A stretch of DNA of 64,000 nucleotides from JAPLJU01 sp036725345 (GCA_036725345.1 DAIMEJ010000004.1:62001-126000); one strand, 5' to 3'; shown: positions 17,777 to 25,706, counted from the first letter of the stretch. Notes: generated by a model from the sequence alone, not told the origin. Translations and numbers: made by a program.

Positions 17777-18652
17777 CTACCTCCTTAACCCCGCGTCCAT
17801 GTTTTTCCCCTCCAGGGCAGGCGGAATGTCCCTCCGGATGAGGGCGTTTTTCTGTGCCGCCTTCACGAGACGGTCGATCTCCTTCACGGTATCCCGCGTC
17901 TCCTGGAGGCCGCGCTTTGTGGATTTCGTAATCGCGGGGACATCCTCACTCCCCCTCTCCACGTTGGCGAGAATCTGATCGATCTGGTCCATGGCGTCGT
18001 TGATCTTCACAAGGAGCTCGTCGGATTTCAAGAGGCCGCCGACGGTGCCCTCGCCGGCCTGCACGTCGGCGACGATCGCCCGAACGTCCTTGAGTGTTTT
18101 TTCGACACTCCTCAGGGATGAAAAGAGCGGTCCCCCGGGGTCCTGCAGTTCTTCCACCATGTCCGAGAGATTCTGGATCGCACCGATGAGCATTTTGGCC
18201 GTTTTCTCCAGCTCGAATTCCTGCATGATGTCATCCAGGGATTTCCTGTCCATGGACTTGATTACACCACGCTCGGGGATTGCCGGTTCCGTGACGGGGC
18301 CCGGGCGGATCGAGACATACTCGGAACCGATGATTGTCGGACTTTCCACGGTGGCCAACGTGTCCTTCCGGATGCGTGAGGCGTACTCTTCTAGAATGGC
18401 GAGTTCCACGCGGACCTTGTCCTCGACGAGGGTGATCTTTTTCACTTTGCCGATGTCCGTCTTGAAGAGCTTTACCGGCGCACCGACCTGCAGGTTGTAT
18501 CCTTCCTTGAACGTCGTGTAGTAGGTCACGTAATCCCTGAACCAGTCCTGGCCCCGTCCGATGAGAACAACGGTGACCAGTACCAGCAGGACGACCATCG
18601 TCATGAAAAGCCCGACGCTTTTTTCAACTCGACTGAATTTCAGATCCATCAT
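17777..18652 (-). CDS. MlaD-like MCE-domain protein
   Basis: A 291-residue inner-membrane anchored MCE protein: one N-terminal helix (VGLFMTMVVLLVLVTVVLIG), then a single MCE domain (about residues 37-115, with YYTTFKEGYNLQVGAPVKLF and GSEYVSIRPG) and a long helical C-terminal half. MCE proteins form hexameric rings that carry lipids between membranes. The C-terminal helices are longer than in E. coli MlaD, as in related tube-forming MCE proteins. Gene order permease, ATPase-like, MCE is that of the Mla/Tgd/Yrb systems. It lies 48 bp after the ATPase-like gene. Confidence 0.9.
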   Translation of the reverse strand: MMDLKFSRVEKSVGLFMTMVVLLVLVTVVLIGRGQDWFRDYVTYYTTFKEGYNLQVGAPVKLFKTDIGKVKKITLVEDKVRVELAILEEYASRIRKDTLATVESPTIIGSEYVSIRPGPVTEPAIPERGVIKSMDRKSLDDIMQEFELEKTAKMLIGAIQNLSDMVEELQDPGGPLFSSLRSVEKTLKDVRAIVADVQAGEGTVGGLLKSDELLVKINDAMDQIDQILANVERGSEDVPAITKSTKRGLQETRDTVKEIDRLVKAAQKNALIRRDIPPALEGKNMDAGLRR

Positions 18653-18700
18653 TTTCCCCCACAGTTCAAGCCCCGTTCCGGCGGGTCGATGCGTGCCCGC

Positions 18701-19381
18701 CTACTTCAGGGCTATGATTTCCAGTTCTCCCTCAATGATCCTCACCTTTTTGGTTGCCGCCTCCCGTATAAAGGCTTCGTCGCCGAAGGAAAAAACAGCG
18801 GTGATCTTCCTGGACAGGCATTCTTTCATCAACTGAACGGCACTCTCGTAATGAATACGCGACAGGGTATCCCTCGCCTGCTCCATGAGAAGGATCTCCG
18901 CCCCTTTGGTCAACTCGCGGATGATGATGGCCGCCCTCACCTCGTCACGAAAAACCTGTGAAGGCCTGAGGTCCAGTTTGTCTTCAATGCCTAAAACGCG
19001 GCAGAAGTCCATAATGTCGTCGGGCACCTCCAGGGATTTGCGGCCTTCCATATAGTATCTCTGCCACATGATATTTTCCCCGATCGTCCGATTCGAAAGG
19101 AGCGTCGAATCCGCCGATATGAAGCCGACCTTCCTCCTGTAGGGAAGAAGCTTCCGGTAATCTGAGAAGTCGAGGACCTGACCGCGATAGTAAAAGACGC
19201 CCTCAATGGGCTTTTCAAGGACCGCCAGGGCCCGGATAAATAGATGGACGTCATCGAAGCGGTCCCCCTCGATGTAGAGTACATCCCCCTCAAAAATGGT
19301 ACAGGAGAAATTTCTCAACCCCTTTCCCCGCCCGATGGGCGCCAGACTGTAGTTTGTCATCTCTATCAGTTTCAAAGCCAT
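18701..19381 (-). CDS. Degenerate MlaF-like ABC ATPase without Walker A
   Basis: A 226-residue protein aligned by position and order with MlaF-type ABC ATPases, but with the catalytic motifs eroded. The P-loop strand reads GDVLYIEGDRFDDVHLF where GxxGxGK(S/T) is expected; the signature region reads SQVFRDEVRAAIIIREL with no LSGGQ; Walker B reads EILLMEQARDTLS, so Asp is Glu and the catalytic Glu is Gln. Secondary-structure phrasing (KKVRIIEGELEI at the end, like the H-loop and last strand of ABC domains) is kept, so it is a maintained protein, not a broken gene. It starts 3 bp after the permease stop. Either the system works without ATP hydrolysis by this subunit or another ATPase serves it. 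Family assignment is from context and residual similarity. Confidence 0.78.
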   Translation of the reverse strand: MALKLIEMTNYSLAPIGRGKGLRNFSCTIFEGDVLYIEGDRFDDVHLFIRALAVLEKPIEGVFYYRGQVLDFSDYRKLLPYRRKVGFISADSTLLSNRTIGENIMWQRYYMEGRKSLEVPDDIMDFCRVLGIEDKLDLRPSQVFRDEVRAAIIIRELTKGAEILLMEQARDTLSRIHYESAVQLMKECLSRKITAVFSFGDEAFIREAATKKVRIIEGELEIIALK

Positions 19382-19383
19382 AC

Positions 19384-20205
19384 TCACATATAAAACAGAA
19401 CGGACAAAAACCCGCTGATGACCATGCAGTAGATGAGGCACTCGACGGCACCCTTGGAGGCAGCAACGGGGACTTCCGTGATGGACCTGCCCACGGAAAG
19501 CCCGCGGAACAGAGACACCACGGCGATGGTCAGACCTAAGAAAAACGCCTTCAACGCAGAAACAATATAGTCCTCCGGCGTGAGAGCCCTGGCCACCTGC
19601 TGCAGAAAATTCTGCATCGGGATATTCGTACCTGCCCAGACGATGACGTAACCGCCGAAAACCGCGACGGTCATGAAGATGAACACAAGGCACATCATGG
19701 CCGTAACCACCCCGATCAACCTCGGGAGGGCATGGATCCGGACGGGATCGATGCCCCCCATCTCCAGGGTCTCCATCTCGCGCAGCACGTTCATGTAACC
19801 TGTTTCGATCGTGATGGCCGTGGCGGATCTGAGGATCACGATGAATGCCGTCACAATCGGCCCCAGTTCCCGGACCAGGATGACGACGATGATCTTGCCC
19901 AGATCGACCTGACCCGCTACGAGGTTGAACTGCACGATTAGAGAGATCCCGAAGAGAAGGGCCACGGGGATGACGATCCAGAGAGCCTGAACAGCCGTGA
20001 AATAGATCTGCTCCAGGGTGACCCGGTAAAGAAGGGCTCTCCCTTCCTTCGGCCAGCGGAACATCTCACGGAACATTCTCCAGGCGAAGGCGCTGATATC
20101 GAGATAGTGACTGATTCCCTCAAGGGTGCGGCGTCCCACCCGGCCCATAAAATCGGACAGGACGACCAGTGGATTGCGGATCGGCATCAGGAGTTCCTGC
20201 TTCAC
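19384..20205 (-). CDS. MlaE-like permease
   Basis: A 273-residue inner-membrane permease of the MlaE/Tgd1 family. The conserved core is present: LVRELGPIVTAFIVILRSATAITIETGYMNV, then MGGIDPVRIHALPRLIGVVTAMMCL, with at least five membrane segments and the conserved Glu in the RELGP motif. It is the first gene of a minus-strand operon with the ATPase-like, MCE and TPR lipoprotein genes. The family moves phospholipids (or other lipids) between inner and outer membranes together with an MCE protein and an ABC ATPase. Confidence 0.9.
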   Translation of the reverse strand: MKQELLMPIRNPLVVLSDFMGRVGRRTLEGISHYLDISAFAWRMFREMFRWPKEGRALLYRVTLEQIYFTAVQALWIVIPVALLFGISLIVQFNLVAGQVDLGKIIVVILVRELGPIVTAFIVILRSATAITIETGYMNVLREMETLEMGGIDPVRIHALPRLIGVVTAMMCLVFIFMTVAVFGGYVIVWAGTNIPMQNFLQQVARALTPEDYIVSALKAFFLGLTIAVVSLFRGLSVGRSITEVPVAASKGAVECLIYCMVISGFLSVLFYM

Positions 20206-20311
20206 TCTATTTTCCCTGCCGGGTCGTCTACCCTGTTGGCAGAATGCACTATTATTAGCCCAAGGCTGCGACTTTCGTCAATTTTTTTCCCGGAAAAGAG
20301 GGCGATCCATG

Positions 20312-20348
20312 CAAAAAAAAGGGGCGAAAAGGGGTGTTTCACCCCTCT
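20312..20348 (-). terminator. Terminator of the cimA-leuCDB operon
   Basis: On the minus strand AGGGGTG-AAA-CACCCCT is followed by TTTTCGCCCC and then eight T. It lies about 35 bp after the leuB stop and upstream of the permease gene. Confidence 0.8.
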
Positions 20349-20382
20349 TGCCCTTGAGGCGTGCCCTTCAGCCCGCGGCGGA

Positions 20383-21456
20383 TCAGGTCGTCATGGGCTC
20401 CACGATGTACCTGACGACCAGGTCGCCGACCTCGCGGGTGCCGTATCCCATCTTCCCGGCATCCATGCTTTTCACGTCGTTTTTCACGACGGCCTTGACG
20501 GCCTCGAGAAGCATGCCGGCCGCCGGTGCTTCTCCGAGATGTTCCAGCATCATCTGGGCGGCGCAGATGGCCGCCAGCGGGTTGATCTTGTTCAGCCCGG
20601 CATATTTCGGGGCCGATCCGCTGATGGGTTCAAACATGGAAACGGATTTCGGGTTGACATTTCCGCCCGCGGCGATTCCCATCCCGCCCTGGATCATGGC
20701 GCCGAGATCCGTTATGATGTCGCCGAACATGTTGTCCGTCACGATGACATCGAAGAACTCCGGATTTTTGACCATCCACATGCAGATGGCATCAACGTGG
20801 GCATAATCGAGTTCGATGTCCGGGTAGTCTGTGCCCACCTCCCGGAAGACGCGCTCCCACAGGTCGAAGGCATAGGTGAGGACGTTCGTCTTCCCGCAGA
20901 GGGTGAGTTTCTTTCTCCTGTTTCTCTTCCGGCAGTATTCGAAGGCAAAACGGATGCAGCGCTCGACGCCGCGCCTTGTGTTGACGGATTCCTGGATGGC
21001 GACTTCTTCGGGTGTGCCCTTCCTGAGAAACCCGCCGCTTCCGGCGTAGAGACCTTCCGTGTTTTCGCGGACAACGACAAAGTCGATGTCGCCGGGACCC
21101 TTGTCCTTGACGGGGGTGTAGACACCGGGGAAGAGCACCACGGGTCTCAAATTGATGTAGAGGTCGAGTTCAAACCGGAGCTTCAGCAGGACCTCCCGTT
21201 CCAGGATGCCCGGCTTGACCTCGGGGTGACCGAGGGCGCCCAGCAGGATGGCGTCCATTTGTCTCAACTCCCGGAGTACCGAGTCGGGCAGAAGCTCCCC
21301 CTTTCGGAGGTAGCGATCACCGCCCAGGTCGTGGTAGACCAGGTTGAAATCAGGTCCCCCCGCGTCGGTAACTGCCCTGAGGGCCTTCACGGCCTCCGAG
21401 ATGACTTCGGGACCGGTCCCGTCCCCGGGGATGACGCAGATATCGTACGCCTTCAT
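20383..21456 (-). CDS. leuB: 3-isopropylmalate dehydrogenase family protein
   Basis: A 357-residue isocitrate/isopropylmalate dehydrogenase. It begins VIPGDGTGPEV, has the substrate motif EREVLLKLRFELDLYINLRP and FVVVRENTEGLY, and the metal-binding VTDNMFGDIITDLGA and NAD site SGSAPKYAG. The substrate loop and the overall type resemble the archaeal-style enzymes that act on 3-isopropylmalate or erythro-beta-methyl-D-malate. It is last in the operon after cimA, leuC and leuD and overlaps leuD by 4 bp (ATGA), indicating translational coupling. Given citramalate synthase at the head of the operon and the Ile-rich leader, its main job may be beta-methylmalate to 2-oxobutyrate for isoleucine, possibly also the leucine pathway. 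Confidence 0.9.
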   Translation of the reverse strand: MKAYDICVIPGDGTGPEVISEAVKALRAVTDAGGPDFNLVYHDLGGDRYLRKGELLPDSVLRELRQMDAILLGALGHPEVKPGILEREVLLKLRFELDLYINLRPVVLFPGVYTPVKDKGPGDIDFVVVRENTEGLYAGSGGFLRKGTPEEVAIQESVNTRRGVERCIRFAFEYCRKRNRRKKLTLCGKTNVLTYAFDLWERVFREVGTDYPDIELDYAHVDAICMWMVKNPEFFDVIVTDNMFGDIITDLGAMIQGGMGIAAGGNVNPKSVSMFEPISGSAPKYAGLNKINPLAAICAAQMMLEHLGEAPAAGMLLEAVKAVVKNDVKSMDAGKMGYGTREVGDLVVRYIVEPMTT

Positions 21457-21971
21457 CGCTGTCTCTTCTCCGTTTTTTTCTTCAGTTTGTTCCGCCTCAC
21501 GTGCTCGACGAGCCCCCCCGACCTTATGAGCCTCCTCATGAAATCGGGAATCGGCTGCGCCGAAGCGGTCCCATGGCTCACCACATTCTCGATCTTTCCC
21601 GTCGAAAGATCCACCGAGATCTTCTCCCCCTCCCGGAACCGTTCCGCGGCCTCACCGGACTCCACGAGCGGCAGCCCGATATTGAAGGCACTGCGGTAGA
21701 ATATTCTGGCAAAACTCCGGGCGATGACGGCGCGGATACCCGCCTCTCTCAGCGCAAGGGGGGCGTGCTCGCGCGAGGATCCGCAGCCGAAGTTTCTTCC
21801 CGCTACGATAATGTCGCCCACCGCGACGGCCCCCGCAAAATCAGGCCTTATATCGGCAAAGACATGCTTCGCCAGCTCCGCGCCGTCCGAGGTGTTGCAA
21901 TAGCGTGCGGGGATGATGAGATCCGTATCCACATCATCTCCGAACTTCCACACCCTGCCTCTAATAAGCAT
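21453..21971 (-). CDS. leuD: 3-isopropylmalate/(R)-2-methylmalate dehydratase small subunit
   Basis: A 172-residue aconitase swivel-domain protein. GDDVDTDLIIPARY at the start and GRNFGCGSSREHAPLAL near residue 65 are diagnostic of the small subunit of LeuCD-type hydro-lyases. The ATG at 21971 is preferred because GGGGA lies 6 nt upstream and the protein then begins like its relatives (MLIRGRVWKFGDD); an upstream ATG at 21998 is in frame. It pairs with the LeuC-like large subunit to isomerise isopropylmalate or citramalate. It overlaps leuB by 4 bp and is separated from leuC by a 131-bp gap with a long hairpin. Confidence 0.93.
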   Translation of the reverse strand: MLIRGRVWKFGDDVDTDLIIPARYCNTSDGAELAKHVFADIRPDFAGAVAVGDIIVAGRNFGCGSSREHAPLALREAGIRAVIARSFARIFYRSAFNIGLPLVESGEAAERFREGEKISVDLSTGKIENVVSHGTASAQPIPDFMRRLIRSGGLVEHVRRNKLKKKTEKRQR

Positions 21972-22040
21972 CTTCGTCCCCACTTTCATTACATTCACGA
22001 CTGTCCGGCACGCCCGCCATGCCGAAAAAAACTGGAATGT

Positions 22041-22098
22041 TGGAATAATGGGTTCTTTTAACCCCTTCCTTCCATCGCTCCACTATTCCATTATTCCA
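22041..22098. repeat. Intercistronic inverted repeat between leuC and leuD
   Basis: TGGAATAATGG at 22041-22051 and CCATTATTCCA at 22088-22098 are perfect 11-bp inverted arms. A smaller GGGTT/AACCC stem lies in the loop. Transcribed from the minus strand it would fold into a long hairpin within the operon mRNA. The GGAATAATGG phrase recurs at 25050-25060 (complement) and 42216-42225, always outside genes. Confidence 0.75.
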
Positions 22099-22102
22099 TT
22101 CC

Positions 22103-23359
22103 TCACAGATCGTCCGGCCCCGCAATACGTCCCAGGATGGCCGAAGCCGCCGCCACGTAAGGGTTGCAGAGATAAACCTCGCTCTTCGGGTGCCCCATGC
22201 GCCCGACGAAATTGCGGTTCGTCGTCGCAAGCGCCCGTTCACCTTCTGCGAGGATTCCCATGTGACCGCCCAGGCAGGGGCCGCAACAGGGCGGGCCGAT
22301 GACGGCCCCGGCCTTCAGGAAGGTTTCGATGACGCCTTCCTTCACGGCCTCTTTGAGGATCCAGGGCGATCCCGGTATCACGATGAGACGAAGCCCCTTG
22401 GCCGCTCTCTTCCCCTTGAGAACGCGAGCCGCGTCCCGCAGGTCCTCGAGCCAGCCGTTCGTGCAGGACCCGATGAAGACCTGGTCCAGGGTCACCTTCC
22501 CCACCTTCGACAGGGGGCGCTCATTGGCCGGCGAGGGCGGAAAGGCCACCTGGGGCTCGATTTGAGCCACATCGATCCGGATGACTTTTGCGTAGACGGC
22601 ATCCGGATCGCTTTTGAAGACCCTCGGTTTGAGGCTCGATCGGTCTTTCACGTAGGACAGCGTTTTTTCATCGGGCTCCATGATGCCGTTCTTCGCCCCG
22701 GCCTCCACGGCCATGTTCGCCATGGCAAACCGCTGGTTCATGGGGAGATCCACGATGGCGGGCCCGGTGAATTCCATCGCGCTGTAGAGAGCGCCCTCGA
22801 CGCCGATCCGGCCGATCGTGTAGAGGATGAGATCCTTGCCGACAACCCAGCGGCGCCTCTTCCCCGTGTACTCGAGCCGGATGGTCGGCGGGACCTTCAA
22901 CCAGATTTCCCCCGTGGCCATAACGGCTCCGAGATCGGTGCTGCCGACACCCGTGGAAAAAGCCCCGAGGGCCCCGTAGGCGCAGGTGTGACTGTCGGCC
23001 CCGATGACGACCATCCCCGGGACGACAAGCCCTTTCTCCGGCAGGATCACGTGACCGATGCCTGACTCGCCCACCTCGAAGTAGTGCTTGATGCGGTGCT
23101 TTCTCGCAAAGTCCCGCATCCGCTTGGCCTGCTGGGCCGAGGGGATGTCCTTGTTGGGCACGAAGTGATCCGCCACGAGGGCTATCTTGTTGCGGTTGAA
23201 CACCCGGGTGGCGCCGATCTCCTCGAAGACCCCTATGGCCAGCGGTGCGGTGAAATCATGGGCGAAGGCAAGGTCTACCTTCACCTCAATGAGATCGCCC
23301 GGCAAAACCGACCTCAACCCGGCATGGGCGGCCAGTATCTTTTCAGTAATGGTCATCAC
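22103..23359 (-). CDS. leuC: 3-isopropylmalate/(R)-2-methylmalate dehydratase large subunit
   Basis: A 418-residue aconitase-family large subunit, the length of the shorter archaeal-like LeuC type. The iron-sulfur ligands are seen in GSCTNGWLED (Cys near 298) and PPCCGPCLGGHMG (Cys near 358 and 361), with GADSHTCAYGALGAF near residue 138. With LeuD it forms the hydro-lyase. In this operon, directly after citramalate synthase, the likely main reaction is citramalate to beta-methylmalate, alongside or instead of isopropylmalate isomerisation; the sequence alone does not separate the two. Confidence 0.93.
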   Translation of the reverse strand: MMTITEKILAAHAGLRSVLPGDLIEVKVDLAFAHDFTAPLAIGVFEEIGATRVFNRNKIALVADHFVPNKDIPSAQQAKRMRDFARKHRIKHYFEVGESGIGHVILPEKGLVVPGMVVIGADSHTCAYGALGAFSTGVGSTDLGAVMATGEIWLKVPPTIRLEYTGKRRRWVVGKDLILYTIGRIGVEGALYSAMEFTGPAIVDLPMNQRFAMANMAVEAGAKNGIMEPDEKTLSYVKDRSSLKPRVFKSDPDAVYAKVIRIDVAQIEPQVAFPPSPANERPLSKVGKVTLDQVFIGSCTNGWLEDLRDAARVLKGKRAAKGLRLIVIPGSPWILKEAVKEGVIETFLKAGAVIGPPCCGPCLGGHMGILAEGERALATTNRNFVGRMGHPKSEVYLCNPYVAAASAILGRIAGPDDL

Positions 23360-23375
23360 GATCTGCGCCCCCCCC

Positions 23376-24980
23376 TCACGCCTTACGATGATTGTGGTTC
23401 AGGCGGTCCTTGCTCAGCTTGTACTGGAAACTGTCCACCAGGGCCTGCCAGCTCGCCTCGATGACGCTTTCCGACACACCGACGGTGCTCCAGATTTCAT
23501 TGGGGTCCTGAGACTCGATGAGAACCCTCACCTTGGCGGCTGTGCCTTCGCTGCCGTCGAGGATGTTGACCTTGAAATCGACAAGGTGCATCTCGTCGAT
23601 TTCTGGGTAGAAGGTTCGCAGCGCCTTCCGGAGGGCGTTGTCGAGCGCGTTGATGGGGCCGTTGCCTTCGGCCGCCGTGATCTCCACCTCGTCCCCCACC
23701 CAGATCTTGATCATGGCCTGGGCGTGAGAGGGGTTCTCCTCGTCCTTTTCGTTGATCACGCGGAACAGTTCGAGTTCAAAGGGTTCCTCGAACTGGCCCG
23801 TGGCCTTCTTGATGAGAAGAGCGAGCGATCCGTCGGCTGCATCGAAGGTATAACCCTGGTCCTCCATCTGCTTGATGACCTGGACGATCTTCCTGCTGGC
23901 CGTTCTGTCCCGGCCCAGTGAAAGGCCCAACTCCCTGGCCTTGTACTCGATGGTACTTTTCCCCGAAAGGTCCGAGGCCAGGACCCTCCTCTGGTTCCCC
24001 ACGCGGGCCGGGTCGATATGCTCATAAGCGGCGGGGTTTTTCCGAACGGCGTCCACGTGGACACCCCCCTTGTGGGCAAAAGCGCTCCTACCCACGAAGG
24101 GTCTCGAGTTCAGTGGCGGGATATTGGCGATGTCACCGACGAAACGGGAGAGATTCGTCAGCTGCCGGATCGACGCCTCTGCCAGGCACTTTTTCTGCAT
24201 TTTCAACTGGAGATTGGCGATGATGGTAACCAGGTCGGCGTTGCCGCAGCGTTCCCCGAAACCGTTGATGGTCCCCTGCACCATTCTGGCACCGGCCGAC
24301 ACGGCAGCCAGCGTGTTGGCCACGGCAAGGCCGCCGTCATTATGGGTATGAATGCCGAGCAGCCCCCGTGGGACGATATCGGACATTTCCAGGGTGACCC
24401 GGTGGACCTCCTCGGGGAGGGACCCTCCGTTGGTGTCGCAAAGAACGATCATGTCCGCGCCCGCCGAAAGGGCTGATCGGATGGTTTCTTTTGCGTAAGC
24501 GGGGTTTGCCCTGTAGCCATCGAAGAAATGCTCCGCATCGTAAATGAGCTCCTTGCCCCGGTCCTTGAGAAAACGGACGGTGTCCCCGATCATGGCCAGG
24601 TTCTCCTTGAGGGGCACTTTGAGGATTTCGTGGACGTGGAGGTCCCAGGTTTTTCCGAAGATCGTCACCACGGGTGTGGCGGCATCGAGAAGGGCCAGCA
24701 GGTTCGGGCACTCCCGCGGCTTGATGCCTGCTTTCCTCGTGCTCCCGAAGGCCGACAGCTTCCCGTTCTTGAATGTATTCTCCCGGGCAAGCTCGAAGAA
24801 GCGCATGTCCTTCGGGTTCGAGCCCGGCCATCCCCCCTCGATGTAGTGGAACCCGGCGTCATCCAGCCGCTGGGCGATCCGCAGCTTCTCCTCTGCGGAA
24901 AAATTGACCTGCTCGCCCTGGGTCCCGTCTCTCAAGGTGGTGTCATAGATGAGTACGTCCCATTTCTTCATGATGTTCAT
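23376..24980 (-). CDS. cimA: (R)-citramalate synthase
   Basis: A 534-residue enzyme of the HMG-CoA lyase-like/isopropylmalate synthase superfamily that condenses acetyl-CoA with pyruvate to make citramalate, the first step of the threonine-independent isoleucine route. Catalytic motifs are YDTTLRDGTQGEQV at the N terminus, GIHTHNDGGLAVAN and NGFGERCGNADLVTI in the barrel, and a C-terminal LeuA-type allosteric domain (about 410-520). The length and EGGWPGSNPKD motif match the long citramalate synthase (CimA, TIGR00977-like) group rather than LeuA. An in-frame ATG at 24971 is better spaced from GGGGGA than the one at 24980. It heads cimA-leuC-leuD-leuB and is preceded by an attenuator with an Ile-rich leader peptide. 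Confidence 0.94.
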   Translation of the reverse strand: MNIMKKWDVLIYDTTLRDGTQGEQVNFSAEEKLRIAQRLDDAGFHYIEGGWPGSNPKDMRFFELARENTFKNGKLSAFGSTRKAGIKPRECPNLLALLDAATPVVTIFGKTWDLHVHEILKVPLKENLAMIGDTVRFLKDRGKELIYDAEHFFDGYRANPAYAKETIRSALSAGADMIVLCDTNGGSLPEEVHRVTLEMSDIVPRGLLGIHTHNDGGLAVANTLAAVSAGARMVQGTINGFGERCGNADLVTIIANLQLKMQKKCLAEASIRQLTNLSRFVGDIANIPPLNSRPFVGRSAFAHKGGVHVDAVRKNPAAYEHIDPARVGNQRRVLASDLSGKSTIEYKARELGLSLGRDRTASRKIVQVIKQMEDQGYTFDAADGSLALLIKKATGQFEEPFELELFRVINEKDEENPSHAQAMIKIWVGDEVEITAAEGNGPINALDNALRKALRTFYPEIDEMHLVDFKVNILDGSEGTAAKVRVLIESQDPNEIWSTVGVSESVIEASWQALVDSFQYKLSKDRLNHNHRKA

Positions 24981-24995
24981 TCCCCCATAAATTGA

Positions 24996-25028
24996 AAATC
25001 CGTTACCGGGTGACCGGATAACGGATTT
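24996..25028 (-). terminator. Attenuator terminator upstream of cimA
   Basis: On the minus strand AAATCCGTTA and TAACGGATTT are perfect 10-bp arms, extended inward by CCGG/CCGG with one bulged base and a 4-nt loop, and followed by TTTTCAATTT. It ends 15 nt before the cimA start. The left half overlaps the antiterminator arm, so the two structures exclude each other. Confidence 0.8.
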
Positions 25029-25072
25029 CTCAGCAGGTTTATGTCCTCTCCATTATTCCATCATCGGTCCCC
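25008..25072 (-). promoter_or_regulatory. Antiterminator pairing of the cimA leader
   Basis: On the minus strand GGGGACCG (25072-25065) can pair with CGGTCACCC (25016-25008), eight pairs with one bulged A. The second arm is part of the terminator hairpin. The first arm starts 4 nt past the leader-peptide stop codon, where a ribosome finishing the leader would cover it, as in trp/ilv/leu attenuators. Confidence 0.7.
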
Positions 25073-25076
25073 TACG

Positions 25077-25145
25077 TCATCCAGACGTATCCTGTATGAC
25101 GATAATAATGATGGGCCGAATGATGAGAATAATGTCCCGATACAT
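25077..25145 (-). CDS. Isoleucine-rich leader peptide of the cimA operon
   Basis: A 22-codon frame starting at the ATG at 25145 whose core reads IILIIRPIIIIVI: nine isoleucine codons (ATT, ATC, ATA), one leucine and one valine in 22 residues. It lies between a good promoter and a mutually exclusive antiterminator/terminator pair, directly upstream of the citramalate pathway operon. That is the arrangement of ilv and leu leader peptides in enterobacteria: scarce Ile-tRNA stalls the ribosome on the Ile codons, region 2 pairs with region 3, and the operon is transcribed. A GGGGA ribosome site lies somewhat far (about 14 nt) upstream. The peptide is too short for ordinary gene callers. I know of no description of this leader in this group, but cannot search. 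Confidence 0.85.
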   Translation of the reverse strand: MYRDIILIIRPIIIIVIQDTSG

Positions 25146-25183
25146 GGATTTTATAGTGTATTTCCCCGTTTTCGGTGATATGT

Positions 25184-25212
25184 ATGCTAGTGATCCCGCC
25201 GGGTTTTGTCAA
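25184..25212 (-). promoter_or_regulatory. Promoter of the cimA operon
   Basis: On the minus strand TTGACA (25212-25207), a 17-nt spacer, and TAGCAT (25189-25184) form a good sigma-70 type promoter. The expected transcript starts near 25177, about 30 nt before the leader-peptide ATG. Confidence 0.75.
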
Positions 25213-25321
25213 CTAAAAAATGGGGTCCCCCGTATTGATACCCGTAAAACGGCTCAACCTAAAGATCCTCTGAAGGGCACCGATAAAAAGTTTGTACATA
25301 ACATGAGCGAAAGGTGAGGTT

Positions 25322-25687
25322 ATGACATCGATGAATAAAATCAGTATCGCTTTGACCGTTTTATCCGTCTTCCTTCTCTCGACGGCACTCCCCGCCCCCT
25401 CCGACGCGGAAGATGTGTCATTCCGTTGTGGTAACGAAACCGTCTCCGTCGGCGACTCCTCGTACGTGGTCCTTAAGGCCTGCGGTGAGCCGGCTCGAAA
25501 GGACAAAACAGGCAAGGCCGGTGTGGCAAAGAGTGGTACGACCGCCACCGGTGAGAAGGCCGTCAAGGGTGCATCAGGCCGCGTTGAGAAATGGTACTAC
25601 GACGAAGGCTACGGGGGCTACGTCTACATCCTTACCTTCCAGGGCAGCACCCTCAGGAAAATCGAAAAGGGCGGACGGGGCAGATAG
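25322..25687 (+). CDS. DUF2845-like secreted protein
   Basis: A 121-residue protein with a cleavable signal peptide (KISIALTVLSVFLLSTALPAPSDA) and a compact domain containing FRCGNETVSVGDSSYVVLKACGEPARKD and VEKWYYDEGYGGYVYILTFQGSTLRKIE. The paired cysteines in RCGN and KACGEP and the WYYD...Y(V)YIL...FxGxxLxxI pattern are those of the DUF2845 family, small periplasmic or secreted proteins of unknown function. A low-complexity insert rich in Lys/Thr/Gly separates the two halves. It is transcribed away from the cimA promoter and converges on the protease gene. Confidence 0.8.
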   Translation: MTSMNKISIALTVLSVFLLSTALPAPSDAEDVSFRCGNETVSVGDSSYVVLKACGEPARKDKTGKAGVAKSGTTATGEKAVKGASGRVEKWYYDEGYGGYVYILTFQGSTLRKIEKGGRGR

Positions 25688-25706
25688 AGGGGGGACGCCT
25701 CCCCGC

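Noticed and set aside
25688..25706. GGGG/CCCC hairpin between the DUF2845 and protease genes as a terminator
   Set aside because: The stem is only four pairs and no T-run follows on either strand.
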